NCBI RefSeq assembly: GCF_001642955.1
Contig: NZ_LWSK01000002.1
Span: 143,134-207,133 of the forward strand
Reading direction: 5' to 3'
Length of the DNA stretch: 64,000 nt
Source of the DNA: Rubripirellula obstinata
GTDB lineage: Bacteria > Planctomycetota > Planctomycetia > Pirellulales > Pirellulaceae
Shown here in pieces: positions 29,419 to 37,832 of this stretch. Under the pieces are notes generated by a model. The model searched no databases. It was not told where the DNA came from and saw only the letters and a program-made list of their open reading frames with translations. Position 1 is the stretch's first letter, and each line of letters opens with the position of its first letter. The position numbers and the translations under genes were made by a program.

Positions 29419-31077
29419 ATGCCTGACAATACTGTTTTTCCACCCGACAGCGATTACCGCAAATATCTCTCTAAAATGGGTGGCATCGCCGCGGCCGTCT
29501 TCGTTGGTTTAGCGGTGGTGATCGGATTAGCGATATGGGCGTTCATGTTTTGTCGCATCGAAGTTCCGTCTCGCAAGATCGCCGTGCTGACCAAAAAGAC
29601 CGGTGCCGAGCTGACCAACGAGATTGAAATCGTCTCCGAAGCCGAATTCGGCAACTACAAAGGCATCCAAGAAAAGGTGCTGGCCGAAGGTCGATATTTC
29701 TATAACCCGTGGAAATGGGATTGGGACATCGTCGATCAAGTCGAGGTTCCTGAGAACCGACTTGGCGTTCGCATCCGACTGTATGGCGAAAATCTTGGCT
29801 ACGGAAACCTGATCGCCGACGATACGACTCAAAAAGGAATCTTCGCCGAAGTGCTTCGCCCCGGACGTTACCCGCTCAACGCGATCACCTACGAAGCCGG
29901 CACGGTTCCAGATCCCGATCGAACCAACTACATCGAACTGGTTGAACTGCACAAACCCATTGTCATCCCCGCTGGTTTCAAAGGCGTCGTCACGATGCTC
30001 TCTGCACCGATGGCGGATGACCCCAACCAACTGATTGTCGAAGACGGCAGCAGAGGCGTTCAGAAACAAACACTCGATCCCGGTGTCTATTACATCAACC
30101 CCTACGTCAAACGCATTTCACTGGTCGATTGCCGAAGCCAGCGGTTCGACCTTTCCACAGGCGGCGGGATGGGTTTCCCAAGCCGCGATGGTTTCTGGGT
30201 CAAACTTGATGGGCGGATCGAATTCCGAGTCGATCCAGAACGTGCCGCGGAAGTGTTTGTGACGTACAACGATTCCGACAATGACGAAACCAACAATGCG
30301 GTGGTCGAAGAAGAGATCATCTCGAAGATCATCCTTCCCAACGCTCGATCGTTTTGCCGGCTTCGAGGCAGCGACAATTCTGGACGCGATTTCATCTTGG
30401 GTGAAAAACGACTGGAATTCCAACTCGACTTCCAACGCACGCTCGAAGCGACCTGTCAAAGGCAAGGAATCGAAATCATTCAAGCACTGATCACTCGAAT
30501 TTCACCTCCACAACAAATCGCGTCGCCGGTTCGACAACGTCAAATCGCCGCCCAGGAAGCTCAGCAATTCGTCAAGCAAATCGAACAACAACTCAGCGAA
30601 CAGCAGTTAAAAATCGAACAGGAAATGGTGAAACGAAAACAAGTGCTGGTCGCTGTTGATCAAGAGGTCGTCAAGCTGACCACCGAAGCACAACGGGCTC
30701 AAGAAGTCGCCGTCATCGAAGCTCAGCAACGTCGCAAGGTTGCCGAGGTTGAATTGATGGCGGCCGAAGATCAAGCCGGTGCGATCACCGCACGCGGCGA
30801 AGCGGCCGCGGAAGTCATCAAGTTTCAAAACGATGCCGAAGCCGCCGGCTGGCGAAAATCAGTCGAAGCCTACGACGGCGACGGCGATCAATACGCTCGC
30901 TGGGTGATGCTAAAGAAGATGGCACCTGCGTTCCGCCAAATGATGGTCAACACCGCCGACAGTCCGCTGATGGACATCTTTACTGAATTCAATGTTGACC
31001 CCAAGACAGCAGCGGACAGCACCACAGCATCGACTGAAACAACCAACAGCAAGACCGAAACCGGAGAAAACGAATGA
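29419..31077 (+). CDS. SPFH/band-7 domain membrane protein, first of a coupled pair
   Basis: 552 residues. One membrane helix near the N-terminus (about 17-42, IAAAVFVGLAVVIGLAIWAF) is followed by an SPFH/band-7-type domain (EVPSRKIAVLTKKTGAEL to about residue 360) and a long Gln/Glu/Ala-rich coiled coil (about 370-480: QIEQQLSEQQLKIEQEMVK and onward). The C-terminus is Thr/Ser/Glu rich. Such proteins oligomerise at the inner membrane and organise membrane domains or regulate proteases; the exact partner here is not known. The internal phrase RDGFWVKLDGRIEFRVDPER matches the band-7 core style. The stop overlaps the start of the next SPFH gene by 4 bp, which suggests translational coupling and hetero-oligomer formation. 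Confidence 0.85.
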   Translation: MPDNTVFPPDSDYRKYLSKMGGIAAAVFVGLAVVIGLAIWAFMFCRIEVPSRKIAVLTKKTGAELTNEIEIVSEAEFGNYKGIQEKVLAEGRYFYNPWKWDWDIVDQVEVPENRLGVRIRLYGENLGYGNLIADDTTQKGIFAEVLRPGRYPLNAITYEAGTVPDPDRTNYIELVELHKPIVIPAGFKGVVTMLSAPMADDPNQLIVEDGSRGVQKQTLDPGVYYINPYVKRISLVDCRSQRFDLSTGGGMGFPSRDGFWVKLDGRIEFRVDPERAAEVFVTYNDSDNDETNNAVVEEEIISKIILPNARSFCRLRGSDNSGRDFILGEKRLEFQLDFQRTLEATCQRQGIEIIQALITRISPPQQIASPVRQRQIAAQEAQQFVKQIEQQLSEQQLKIEQEMVKRKQVLVAVDQEVVKLTTEAQRAQEVAVIEAQQRRKVAEVELMAAEDQAGAITARGEAAAEVIKFQNDAEAAGWRKSVEAYDGDGDQYARWVMLKKMAPAFRQMMVNTADSPLMDIFTEFNVDPKTAADSTTASTETTNSKTETGENE

Positions 31078-32657
31078 GCATCTCACGTAATAAATCGATG
31101 GCCGGGTTGGTGTTCAGTTTGCTCTGGATCTGCCTGATGGCGTTCATGGTTTTCCAGTGGTTCTTTTGCCGCATCTATGTGCCAGACGGCCATTCGCTGC
31201 AACTGCGTTACAAAGGCGGGATCGTCCTGGGTGGCGAGAGTCCGCCGCCGGGATCGATGGCCAAAGATGGTCAAGTTGGCGTTCAAGAAGAGATGCGTGG
31301 CCCCGGTCGTCATTTCTATAATCCGATCTACTGGGAACGCACGATCGTGCCCGACTTCCTAGTCATGCCCGGACAAATCGCCGTCGTCACCAGCAAAGTC
31401 GGTTCACCACTGCCGCAAGGAAAATTCCTGGTCGATGGTGATCTGGATGGTGCCGATCGCGCGGTCCACAAAGGGATCCTTCGCAAAGTGTTTGGCCCGG
31501 GCCGTTACCGAGCCAATCCGTATGCGTTTGAATTCAACATTGTCGGTCGCGAAGCTGTCAAAGTTGGACGGCAAGAAAAGGTTGGCGGCTGGGTCGAAAT
31601 TCCGACCGGTTACGTCGGCGTCGTCACCATGCAAACCGACAACCCCAAGCTAAACCTGTTTCCAGGCATTCAAGACAAAGTCTTGCAGCCCGGTTTGTAT
31701 CCGATCAATCCAAAAGAACAACAAGTTGACGTCGTCAACATCGGCTTCAACGAAACCAGCATTCAGGTCGCTGAACAAATCGATGCCAACGGAAAACCAC
31801 GGCACGATGAACAGGGCGAACCGCTGGCCGTCGCCGAAACGGGAATCAACTTCCCCAGCAACGATGGTTTCGATATCCAGTTGGACTTCAGTGCAATCTG
31901 GGGCGTGATGCCCAAAGACGCTTCAGAAATTGTCCGCACGTTTGGAAACATTCCCGCGGTCGAAGAAAAAGTAATCGAACCGCAAAGTGAATCGATCTGT
32001 CGAAACAACGGATCGAAAATGGGGGCCGTGGAATTGCTGATCGGCGAATCGCGTGAAGCGTTTCAAACCGACGTCAGCGATGAGTTCAAGGAAGTCCTCG
32101 CCACGAAGCATATCACACTGATGTATGGACTGGTTCGGCACATCTACATCCCGCAAGCCGTTCGTTTGCCAATTCAAACCGGATACGTTTCAGACGAAAT
32201 GAAGCTGACGCGTGATGAGGAAACCAAGACCGCACGTATCGAAGCGGACTTGCGTGAAGCTGAATCAAAAGTCGAATTGGAAGCCGAACGCGTTCGCGTC
32301 GATACCGACCGTTTGCGTGCCGGCGTGATGGCCGAAGGCGAAAAGAAGGCACGAGAAATCGCTGCCGCCACCGAGCAATTGGTCGCCAAGATCGATCGTG
32401 AATCCGCTGACTTGAATGCTAAAAAGACGGTCATGCTAGGACGCGCCGAAGCGGAAGCCAATCAACTCGGCCAAGAAGCCACCGCGGACAAGTTCCGTCT
32501 TGCGGTCGAGGCCTTCGGGTCACCATCGGCGTTCAACAAATGGGAATTCGCGGAACAGTTGCCCAAGGATCTGGATTTGAAACTGTTCTATGCAGGCGAA
32601 GGAACGCTATGGACGGATTTGGATAACATCACACCGACGTTGCCAATCAAAAAGTAG
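31074..32657 (+). CDS. SPFH/band-7 domain membrane protein, second of a coupled pair
   Basis: 527 residues; starts inside the stop of the preceding gene (ATGA overlap at 31074-31077). It has the same plan: an N-terminal membrane helix (about 8-27, MAGLVFSLLWICLMAFMVFQ), a SPFH-type domain (PDGHSLQLRYKGG, FNEPSNDG-like core NFPSNDGFDIQLDFSAIWGV at about 258-277), and an Ala/Glu-rich coiled coil (ESKVELEAERVRVDTDRLRA). The short C-terminal stretch ends with FYAGEGTLWTDLDNI. It is a diverged paralogue of its neighbour rather than a recent duplicate. The likely role is a membrane scaffold made with its partner, by analogy with the paired HflK and HflC proteins, but the protein is longer than those and no protease gene is adjacent. 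Confidence 0.83.
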   Translation: MSISRNKSMAGLVFSLLWICLMAFMVFQWFFCRIYVPDGHSLQLRYKGGIVLGGESPPPGSMAKDGQVGVQEEMRGPGRHFYNPIYWERTIVPDFLVMPGQIAVVTSKVGSPLPQGKFLVDGDLDGADRAVHKGILRKVFGPGRYRANPYAFEFNIVGREAVKVGRQEKVGGWVEIPTGYVGVVTMQTDNPKLNLFPGIQDKVLQPGLYPINPKEQQVDVVNIGFNETSIQVAEQIDANGKPRHDEQGEPLAVAETGINFPSNDGFDIQLDFSAIWGVMPKDASEIVRTFGNIPAVEEKVIEPQSESICRNNGSKMGAVELLIGESREAFQTDVSDEFKEVLATKHITLMYGLVRHIYIPQAVRLPIQTGYVSDEMKLTRDEETKTARIEADLREAESKVELEAERVRVDTDRLRAGVMAEGEKKAREIAAATEQLVAKIDRESADLNAKKTVMLGRAEAEANQLGQEATADKFRLAVEAFGSPSAFNKWEFAEQLPKDLDLKLFYAGEGTLWTDLDNITPTLPIKK

Positions 32658-32688
32658 CGCCCGGCTGTTTTGTACGCTGATTTTTTCG

Positions 32689-32783
32689 GGCAAAACGATG
32701 GAGGGGAAAAACGATGGTGCGCGGCCGTGATTCGCGGCCGGGTATTCATCACAATATCGTTTTGCCCCTCCATCGTTTTGCCC
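32689..32783. repeat. Imperfect palindrome with internal direct repeats, between convergent genes
   Basis: The left arm 32689-32715 (GGGCAAAACGATG...) and right arm 32756-32783 pair imperfectly; each arm itself contains two copies of a CAAAACGAT unit. The loop has a second small dyad (GCGGCCG...CGCGGCCG). A diverged copy lies at 33919-33992. Placed between the 3' ends of the SPFH and dehydrogenase genes, so it may act as a terminator. Confidence 0.7.
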
Positions 32784-32804
32784 AACTTTCTATTTCGTAT
32801 CGGC

Positions 32805-33785
32805 TTACAGCGTTACTGGGCATCTGAGCGATTTGCCTTGGATGCCGGCGATGATGTTATCGACCGCGATCTCTGTCATTGCGCTGCGTGCTGTTGTGGT
32901 TGCGCTGCCGATGTGTGGCAGAATCAGACAGCGTTGATGCTGAACCAGCGGATGCGACGCGGGTAATGGTTCCGGCGTTGTGACGTCCAAGCCAGCCGTG
33001 AAAATCTTGCATGTGTCCAATGCATCCAACAATGCGTCCTGGTCAATGATCTCGCCGCGCGCCGTGTTGACTAACACGACATTAGATTTCATTTTCGCGA
33101 ATGCTTCGGCGTCAATTAGTTTTCGGGTTGCCTCGCAAAGGGCGACGTGGATTGAGATGAAGTCACTTTCGCGAAGCAGTTCATCCAGTTCGACACGACG
33201 ACCAGAAAGCGACTCGTTGACGTCCGTCTGATCGCGCCGGGAAGTGTAGATCAGATTCATTTTCCATCCGCCCACCATACGGTTCGCCAATGCTTTTCCG
33301 ATGCGGCCCATTCCGATAATCCCCAGCGTCTTGCCACTGGGTTCGACGCCGAGCAGCCCTGCCGGTTCCCAATTCTGCCATCGTCCACTTGTCACGTCAT
33401 CGGCTGCTTCGGCAACTCGTCGAGACGCGGCCAACATTAAGGTCGCGGCCAAGTCGGCTGTTGCATCGGTCAACACATCGGGTGTGTTGCCAACCTGAAT
33501 GCCTCTCTGCTTTGCGGCCGCCAAATCGATATTGTTGTAACCCACCGCATAGTTGCTGATCACCTTTAACTGCGGACCAGCAGCATCCATCACGCGGCCG
33601 TCCACGGCATCGCTCAACAGAGTCAAGATCGCATCACAACCTCGAACCACGTCGGACAATTCATCCGGCGTCGGCGCATCAGCCTTCGGCCAAATCGTCA
33701 CATCGGCCTCCGCCGCCAATCGATCAAGTGCCACCCCAGGCAGTTGCCGGCTAAAAAACACTTTTCTTGGTTTAGAATCTGACAT
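32805..33785 (-). CDS. D-isomer specific 2-hydroxyacid dehydrogenase (glyoxylate/hydroxypyruvate reductase-like)
   Basis: 326 residues from the chosen ATG. A cytoplasmic NAD(P)H-dependent enzyme reducing 2-keto acids such as glyoxylate or hydroxypyruvate. The Rossmann motif LGIIGMGRIGKALANR sits near residue 145; the catalytic Arg is in VNTARGEIID, and the catalytic His in LPHIGSATTTAR near residue 285. The active-site Glu lies in LDVTTPEPLPASHPL. Two in-frame ATGs (33785 and 33803) are separated by an 18-bp tandem duplication, so each has its own purine-rich ribosome site; the inner one gives MSDSKPRKVFFSR, the more typical N-terminus. No neighbours on the same strand point to a pathway. Confidence 0.87.
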   Translation of the reverse strand: MSDSKPRKVFFSRQLPGVALDRLAAEADVTIWPKADAPTPDELSDVVRGCDAILTLLSDAVDGRVMDAAGPQLKVISNYAVGYNNIDLAAAKQRGIQVGNTPDVLTDATADLAATLMLAASRRVAEAADDVTSGRWQNWEPAGLLGVEPSGKTLGIIGMGRIGKALANRMVGGWKMNLIYTSRRDQTDVNESLSGRRVELDELLRESDFISIHVALCEATRKLIDAEAFAKMKSNVVLVNTARGEIIDQDALLDALDTCKIFTAGLDVTTPEPLPASHPLVQHQRCLILPHIGSATTTARSAMTEIAVDNIIAGIQGKSLRCPVTL

Positions 33786-33918
33786 TTCTCTACTCCCCAA
33801 CATTTCCCTACTCCCTCGGCAAACGACACCAACGAAGCAGTGGTTTTAATGCTTGTCAGCTACCCATGCCAGACCGAAGCAAAGACCTTTCGCGGGCTAC
33901 TTAGTCCGCTGATTTTCT

Positions 33919-33992
33919 GGGCAAAACGATGAAGGGGCAAAACGATGATTCGCGGCCGTCATTCAGTCTGGTATTCAGCGCAACATCGTTTT
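33919..33992. repeat. Diverged copy of the CAAAACGAT palindrome family
   Basis: GGGCAAAACGATGAAGGGG and GCAAAACGATG match the left arm at 32689; only a remnant of the right arm (ATCGTTTTC) is left. It lies in the 354-bp gap between the dehydrogenase gene and the CRISPR array, which otherwise contains no supported gene. Confidence 0.65.
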
Positions 33993-34071
33993 CACTTTTA
34001 CTGCGCAACGCATGCGCCGAAAATTGTTGAGTCAGATCATCAACCATCTAGTTGTTCCCTGAGCCGCAGGC

Positions 34072-34087
34072 TTCCGACGCGTCGGAA
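34072..34087. repeat. 16-bp perfect palindrome near the trailer end of the CRISPR array
   Basis: TTCCGACGCGTCGGAA is self-complementary with no loop and is followed on the plus strand by six A. It sits about 50 bp beyond the last decayed CRISPR repeat. On the array transcript strand the T-run precedes rather than follows the dyad, so it is not a classical terminator. Confidence 0.5.
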
Positions 34088-34139
34088 AAAAGGTGCCGGG
34101 GGGATACATGCTCAAAACTTGGCAAGACTATAGGTGGCA

Positions 34140-36021
34140 AGACCGACGTGCTTGCTCGGCAGCGAACGTAGCATGGCGGCCCTCCGCCGTGTTTATGCCT
34201 GGTCGGCAGCGAACGTTGGCGGGTGCCGCCATCGGCGAATTGTTGTATTTCTAAGCTGCCTGCTCGGCAGCGAACGATAGAGCCCGTCAGCCTTGCATCG
34301 GCTGGCGTTTCTAAGCTGCCTGCTCGGCAGCGAACATTTGCCTAGCCCTGTTCGGTGCGCCGCTGTATTTCTAAGCTGCCTGCTCGGCAGCGAACGTGCA
34401 GTGTCGCGGATGATCGATGGCGCGGGTTTTTCTAAGCTGCCTGCTCGGCAGCGAACCGGCACTTTCGTCTGTCGCGCACTCCAAAGAATTTCTAAGCTGC
34501 CTGCTCGGCAGCGAACAGCCTTAGCCACGCTTGCCGATTTCAATTCATTTTCTAAGCTGCCTGCTCGGCAGCGAACTTGCCTTCGGTTTCCTTGAGCAGC
34601 TTCAGGTATTTCTAAGCTGCCTGCTCGGCAGCGAACAATGGCAACTCCACATTCAGACGCAGTCCTTTTTTCTAAGCTGCCTGCTCGGCAGCGAACGACA
34701 TGATTTCCCAACTTGCTGCCTTAGCAATTTTCTAAGCTGCCTGCTCGGCAGCGAACAAGGCACACCTAGTTTTTCGAGCCGCCGATACATTTCTAAGCTG
34801 CCTGCTCGGCAGCGAACAGTCAAATTCGCCGGCGGGACACCAAGCGAGCTTTCTAAGCTGCCTGCTCGGCAGCGAACAAGTTCCGCATTCACGTAGCCTC
34901 TACGATGGTTTTCTAAGCTGCCTGCTCGGCAGCGAACCGCATGCGGATCCTATGTTTGTGATGATGGGGTTTCTAAGCTGCCTGCTCGGCAGCGAACACG
35001 ACACGCATTAGAACGCGTACCTTTGTCAGCTTTCTAAGCTGCCTGCTCGGCAGCGAACCGTTTGACGAATGCCACGTTTACCTACCGCGATTTCTAAGCT
35101 GCCTGCTCGGCAGCGAACAACGGGCCTTGGGAGTACTTTGCGGACCGTGATTTCTAAGCTGCCTGCTCGGCAGCGAACAACGGGCCTTGGGAGTACTTTG
35201 CGGACCGTGATTTCTAAGCTGCCTGCTCGGCAGCGAACATTGATCCTGCATTGTTAGCAGTACCAAACAGCTTTCTAAGCTGCCTGCTCGGCAGCGAACG
35301 TATTCCGCCAATTGAGCGGCGACATCATCGACTTTCTAAGCTGCCTGCTCGGCAGCGAACAACGAAAGGGAATGACGTGTTGGTTTTATCAATTTCTAAG
35401 CTGCCTGCTCGGCAGCGAACCTCGGAGGGTCGCGCGAAAGCACGCAAAAATCTTTCTAAGCTGCCTGCTCGGCAGCGAACCAACCGAGAACCATCCTTGC
35501 TCGCCGGTAACTTTTCTAAGCTGCCTGCTCGGCAGCGAACTTGCTGAATCTTGTCGTAGATTTCCCGTCGGTTTTCTAAGCTGCCTGCTCGGCAGCGAAC
35601 AATGTTGTACCGGAGGTGGCGTCCGGCCTGATTTTTCTAAGCTGCCTGCTCGGCAGCGAACATGCCAGTGTTATTGCTTTCGTACTGGAACGGTTTCTAA
35701 GCTGCCTGCTCGGCAGCGAACAACTGGCGAAGCTTGATTCGCTGCCTGAATCGTTTCTAAGCTGCCTGCTCGGCAGCGAACAACAACACCAGCGAACCGA
35801 ACGATCGCGATGTTTTCTAAGCTGCCTGCTCGGCAGCGAACGCTCAATTGCCGTAGATAGCGGTGGCTGAACATTTCTAAGCTGCCTGCTCGGCAGCGAA
35901 CCGATGGCTGCCGGAGCACGTTGTGCGCTTTGCTTTCTAAGCTGCCTGCTCGGCAGCGAACGCATTCGATTGTTTCGCGGTAATTGCGTTAACTTTCTAA
36001 GCTGCCTGCTCGGCAGCGAAC
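34140..36021 (-). CRISPR. Type I-F CRISPR array: 30 intact 28-bp repeats plus two decayed repeats
   Basis: On the plus strand each repeat starts TTTCTAAGCTGCCTGC and ends GGCAGCGAAC; intact copies run from 34248 to 36021, with 29 spacers of 32-33 bp between them. Read on the minus strand the repeat has the type I-F form: a 5-bp CTGCC/GGCAG stem with a GAGCA loop, ending CTTAGAAA. Transcription should therefore go leftward from the leader beside csy4. Two decayed repeats (about 34140-34167 and 34187-34214) mark the old trailer end. One spacer occurs twice in succession (35119-35150 and 35179-35210). No spacer was matched to a target here. Confidence 0.98.
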
Positions 36022-36149
36022 TCGCCTTCTCTGGGTAGAAACAACGTGAAAGGCGGTGTGGATCACGACTTGGGTGGTGCGACCCTTTTTTGGTAATGAT
36101 CGAAGAAGGCATGTTTTTACGATGTTTTCTCGACTCTTAGGAAAAAGGG
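36022..36149 (-). promoter_or_regulatory. Probable CRISPR leader between csy4 and the first repeat
   Basis: The 128-bp region between the csy4 stop and the leader-proximal repeat lies at the intact, new end of the array, opposite the decayed end. It is A+T-richer than the cas genes, with runs such as CCCTTTTTTGG and GTTTTTACGATG. Position and polarity define it as the leader; the promoter boxes were not identified. Confidence 0.7.
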
Positions 36150-36794
36150 TTAAAACTCTGGAACGGCCGTCGTTCCACTTAAACCGTAGGTACTGAAGCA
36201 CCAATCCTCTCCAGCTTCGGCCATGCTGCGCTCGATGTATAGTCGAAATCGCTGGGCTGTACTGTGACTTCGCATGTTGACGTAAGGCAATTGCGAATAC
36301 CGTGGTTTGAACGTTGCGTACTCGGCCTGTGCCGTGGCCTGATCAAGCCCTTTTCGCTTCATTTGACGCCGAATCAATCGGTCTCGCGAACTCTTGGTTT
36401 GGCAACGTTTGTAAACGGCATAGCGATTGATCTTTCGCTCCAGCTTTCGCACCGAAGTCAAATGAACATAGTCCAGCAGCCGCGAAAGACGGTTCGACAA
36501 GTTCAATTGCAACAAATCATCGTCACTCCGCGCGAACACCCGAATCTTGCTGCCAATCGGAGGCCCTTGCAATTCATCATGGGTGGTTTTCTGGGACGCG
36601 TCGGTCATCACGTCTTCTTGCGATGCTTCTCGGTACTCTGGAAAACTCAATCCGATCCGACAATCCTGCGTTCCAGCAGCCGACTCGACCAATGCCAAAT
36701 GGATTTCGTCCATCACTTTTCCCAATACAAAGCCAATGCTGATTTCATGATCGGGTAGGCAAGTGACTTCCTGATAGTAATAGGTTGGATTCAT
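36150..36794 (-). CDS. csy4: Cas6f/Csy4 crRNA-processing endoribonuclease
   Basis: 214 residues from the ATG at 36794 (MNPTYYYQEVTCLP); the well-studied P. aeruginosa protein has 187. It cuts the repeat stem-loop to release crRNAs and stays bound to the 3' hairpin in the Csy complex. The three residues known to matter in P. aeruginosa Csy4 (His29, Ser148, Tyr176) have counterparts: His32 in DEIHLALV, a Ser in NMRSHSTAQRFRLYI, and Tyr in STYGLSG near the C-terminus. An extra segment near residues 58-80 (EDVMTDASQKTTHDE) explains the added length. The open frame extends 14 codons upstream into csy3, but the inner ATG is the family-like start. Last gene of the cas operon, 13 bp after csy3 and next to the leader. 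Confidence 0.95.
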   Translation of the reverse strand: MNPTYYYQEVTCLPDHEISIGFVLGKVMDEIHLALVESAAGTQDCRIGLSFPEYREASQEDVMTDASQKTTHDELQGPPIGSKIRVFARSDDDLLQLNLSNRLSRLLDYVHLTSVRKLERKINRYAVYKRCQTKSSRDRLIRRQMKRKGLDQATAQAEYATFKPRYSQLPYVNMRSHSTAQRFRLYIERSMAEAGEDWCFSTYGLSGTTAVPEF

Positions 36795-36807
36795 TGAACC
36801 GATCTTT

Positions 36808-37815
36808 CTACTTGGATGATTTGCCAAACACGCCACCGCGAACCAACATCGCCATCACATAGTGAGCTTGGTCAGGTTCCAGCTTTCCACCCTGGCCAAA
36901 TTGATCGAACAATGTATAGAAGTCATTCTTCTCGGTCGGCTTGCGATAGGCGGTGCCTAGGTTGGTCACCGCGCCATACGCTTCGACCGCGATCGGGCGC
37001 AGCGGTTCGTCTTGATACCATGTGTCAATCGTGCGGATCGCGTTGCCGATTTTCTGCGAGTGCATCCCTGCCACTCCATCGGTCGAATACAGCACCTTGC
37101 TCTTGTCGCCCTTCTCTGTCACCAATTCTTCGCTGGGGTAGACTTCTTGCCCCTTTCCAAGCCTTGAATACGCAACGACATCGAACAATGCAAACTCTTG
37201 CTCGCCGCATAAACTGGCAGCAATGATCGATGCCAACTCGGATGTCGCTGTTGAATCGAAACCGACCAGGCCAATCTCTTTGGCGTCGAACGTCGATGAC
37301 TTTCGATCATCACCATCAATCTTCGTGACAACGATTTCAATCGATTCGGCACCGACTCGATTTCTCCACAAGAAGCGACCATTGGCTAGGTTAGTTGCGT
37401 AACGCTGTGCCAGTTCCGTAAACCCAGTGGTTTGAATGTAGTCAGCCGCAGCATCACGGTAAGTCGTTTGGAAACTCGCTAAATTGCATGCCGAAGGTTC
37501 TTCGACGCCGCTGAGCACCTTTAGCGTGAACTGAAGCTTCAGCGTGTCGCAATCGGCGGGCAACGAACAAATATCGACCGTTTGCAAATTTGGCTTTTCA
37601 ACTTCCGCATCCAGCTTGGCGGGATCGCTTTCCAATTTCGTTGAAAGACGATTGGAAATCGTGCCACGAACAGATTTTTCTTGCAGCGTGAGTGGTTTTC
37701 CGTCTTGCTCGTGTCGCTGATTCCAATCGATGCCCGAAAAGCGCCCATCCGATGGGACAAGTTTCTTCTCGAAGGCGAGTACTGACGGAATCGTCGAGAC
37801 CGTTTTTTTAGCCAT
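36808..37815 (-). CDS. csy3: Cas7f/Csy3 backbone subunit of the type I-F Cascade complex
   Basis: 335 residues from the ATG at 37815 (MAKKTVSTIPSVLAFEKKL), which has an AAGGAA ribosome site 8 nt upstream; the longer frame into csy2 lacks one. Six copies of this protein form the crRNA-binding backbone in known I-F complexes. Family-like segments include SDGRFSGIDW near residue 25, NLANGRFLWRNRVGAE near 145, and the C-terminal QGGKLEPDQAHYVMAMLVRGGVFG. Length is close to the P. aeruginosa protein (342). It follows csy2 by 17 bp and precedes csy4. Confidence 0.95.
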   Translation of the reverse strand: MAKKTVSTIPSVLAFEKKLVPSDGRFSGIDWNQRHEQDGKPLTLQEKSVRGTISNRLSTKLESDPAKLDAEVEKPNLQTVDICSLPADCDTLKLQFTLKVLSGVEEPSACNLASFQTTYRDAAADYIQTTGFTELAQRYATNLANGRFLWRNRVGAESIEIVVTKIDGDDRKSSTFDAKEIGLVGFDSTATSELASIIAASLCGEQEFALFDVVAYSRLGKGQEVYPSEELVTEKGDKSKVLYSTDGVAGMHSQKIGNAIRTIDTWYQDEPLRPIAVEAYGAVTNLGTAYRKPTEKNDFYTLFDQFGQGGKLEPDQAHYVMAMLVRGGVFGKSSK

Positions 37816-37832
37816 GTTAGATTTCCTTAAGG

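Noticed and set aside
32667..32677. 11-nt match to the seed of the pseudo-spacer in the cas operon
   Set aside because: It is beyond the 3' end of a gene, lacks a CC PAM, and stops after 11 nt; chance cannot be excluded after informal scanning, so it is not offered as the target.
34072..34087. Rho-independent terminator of the CRISPR transcript
   Set aside because: On the transcript strand the T-run lies before the dyad, not after it.
34193..36112. Open frames of 80-180 codons across the CRISPR array on both strands, with repeated LSCLLGSE, SKLPARQRT or VRCRAGSLE
   Set aside because: They simply translate the regularly spaced 28-bp repeats; the repeats and spacers are clearly a CRISPR array.
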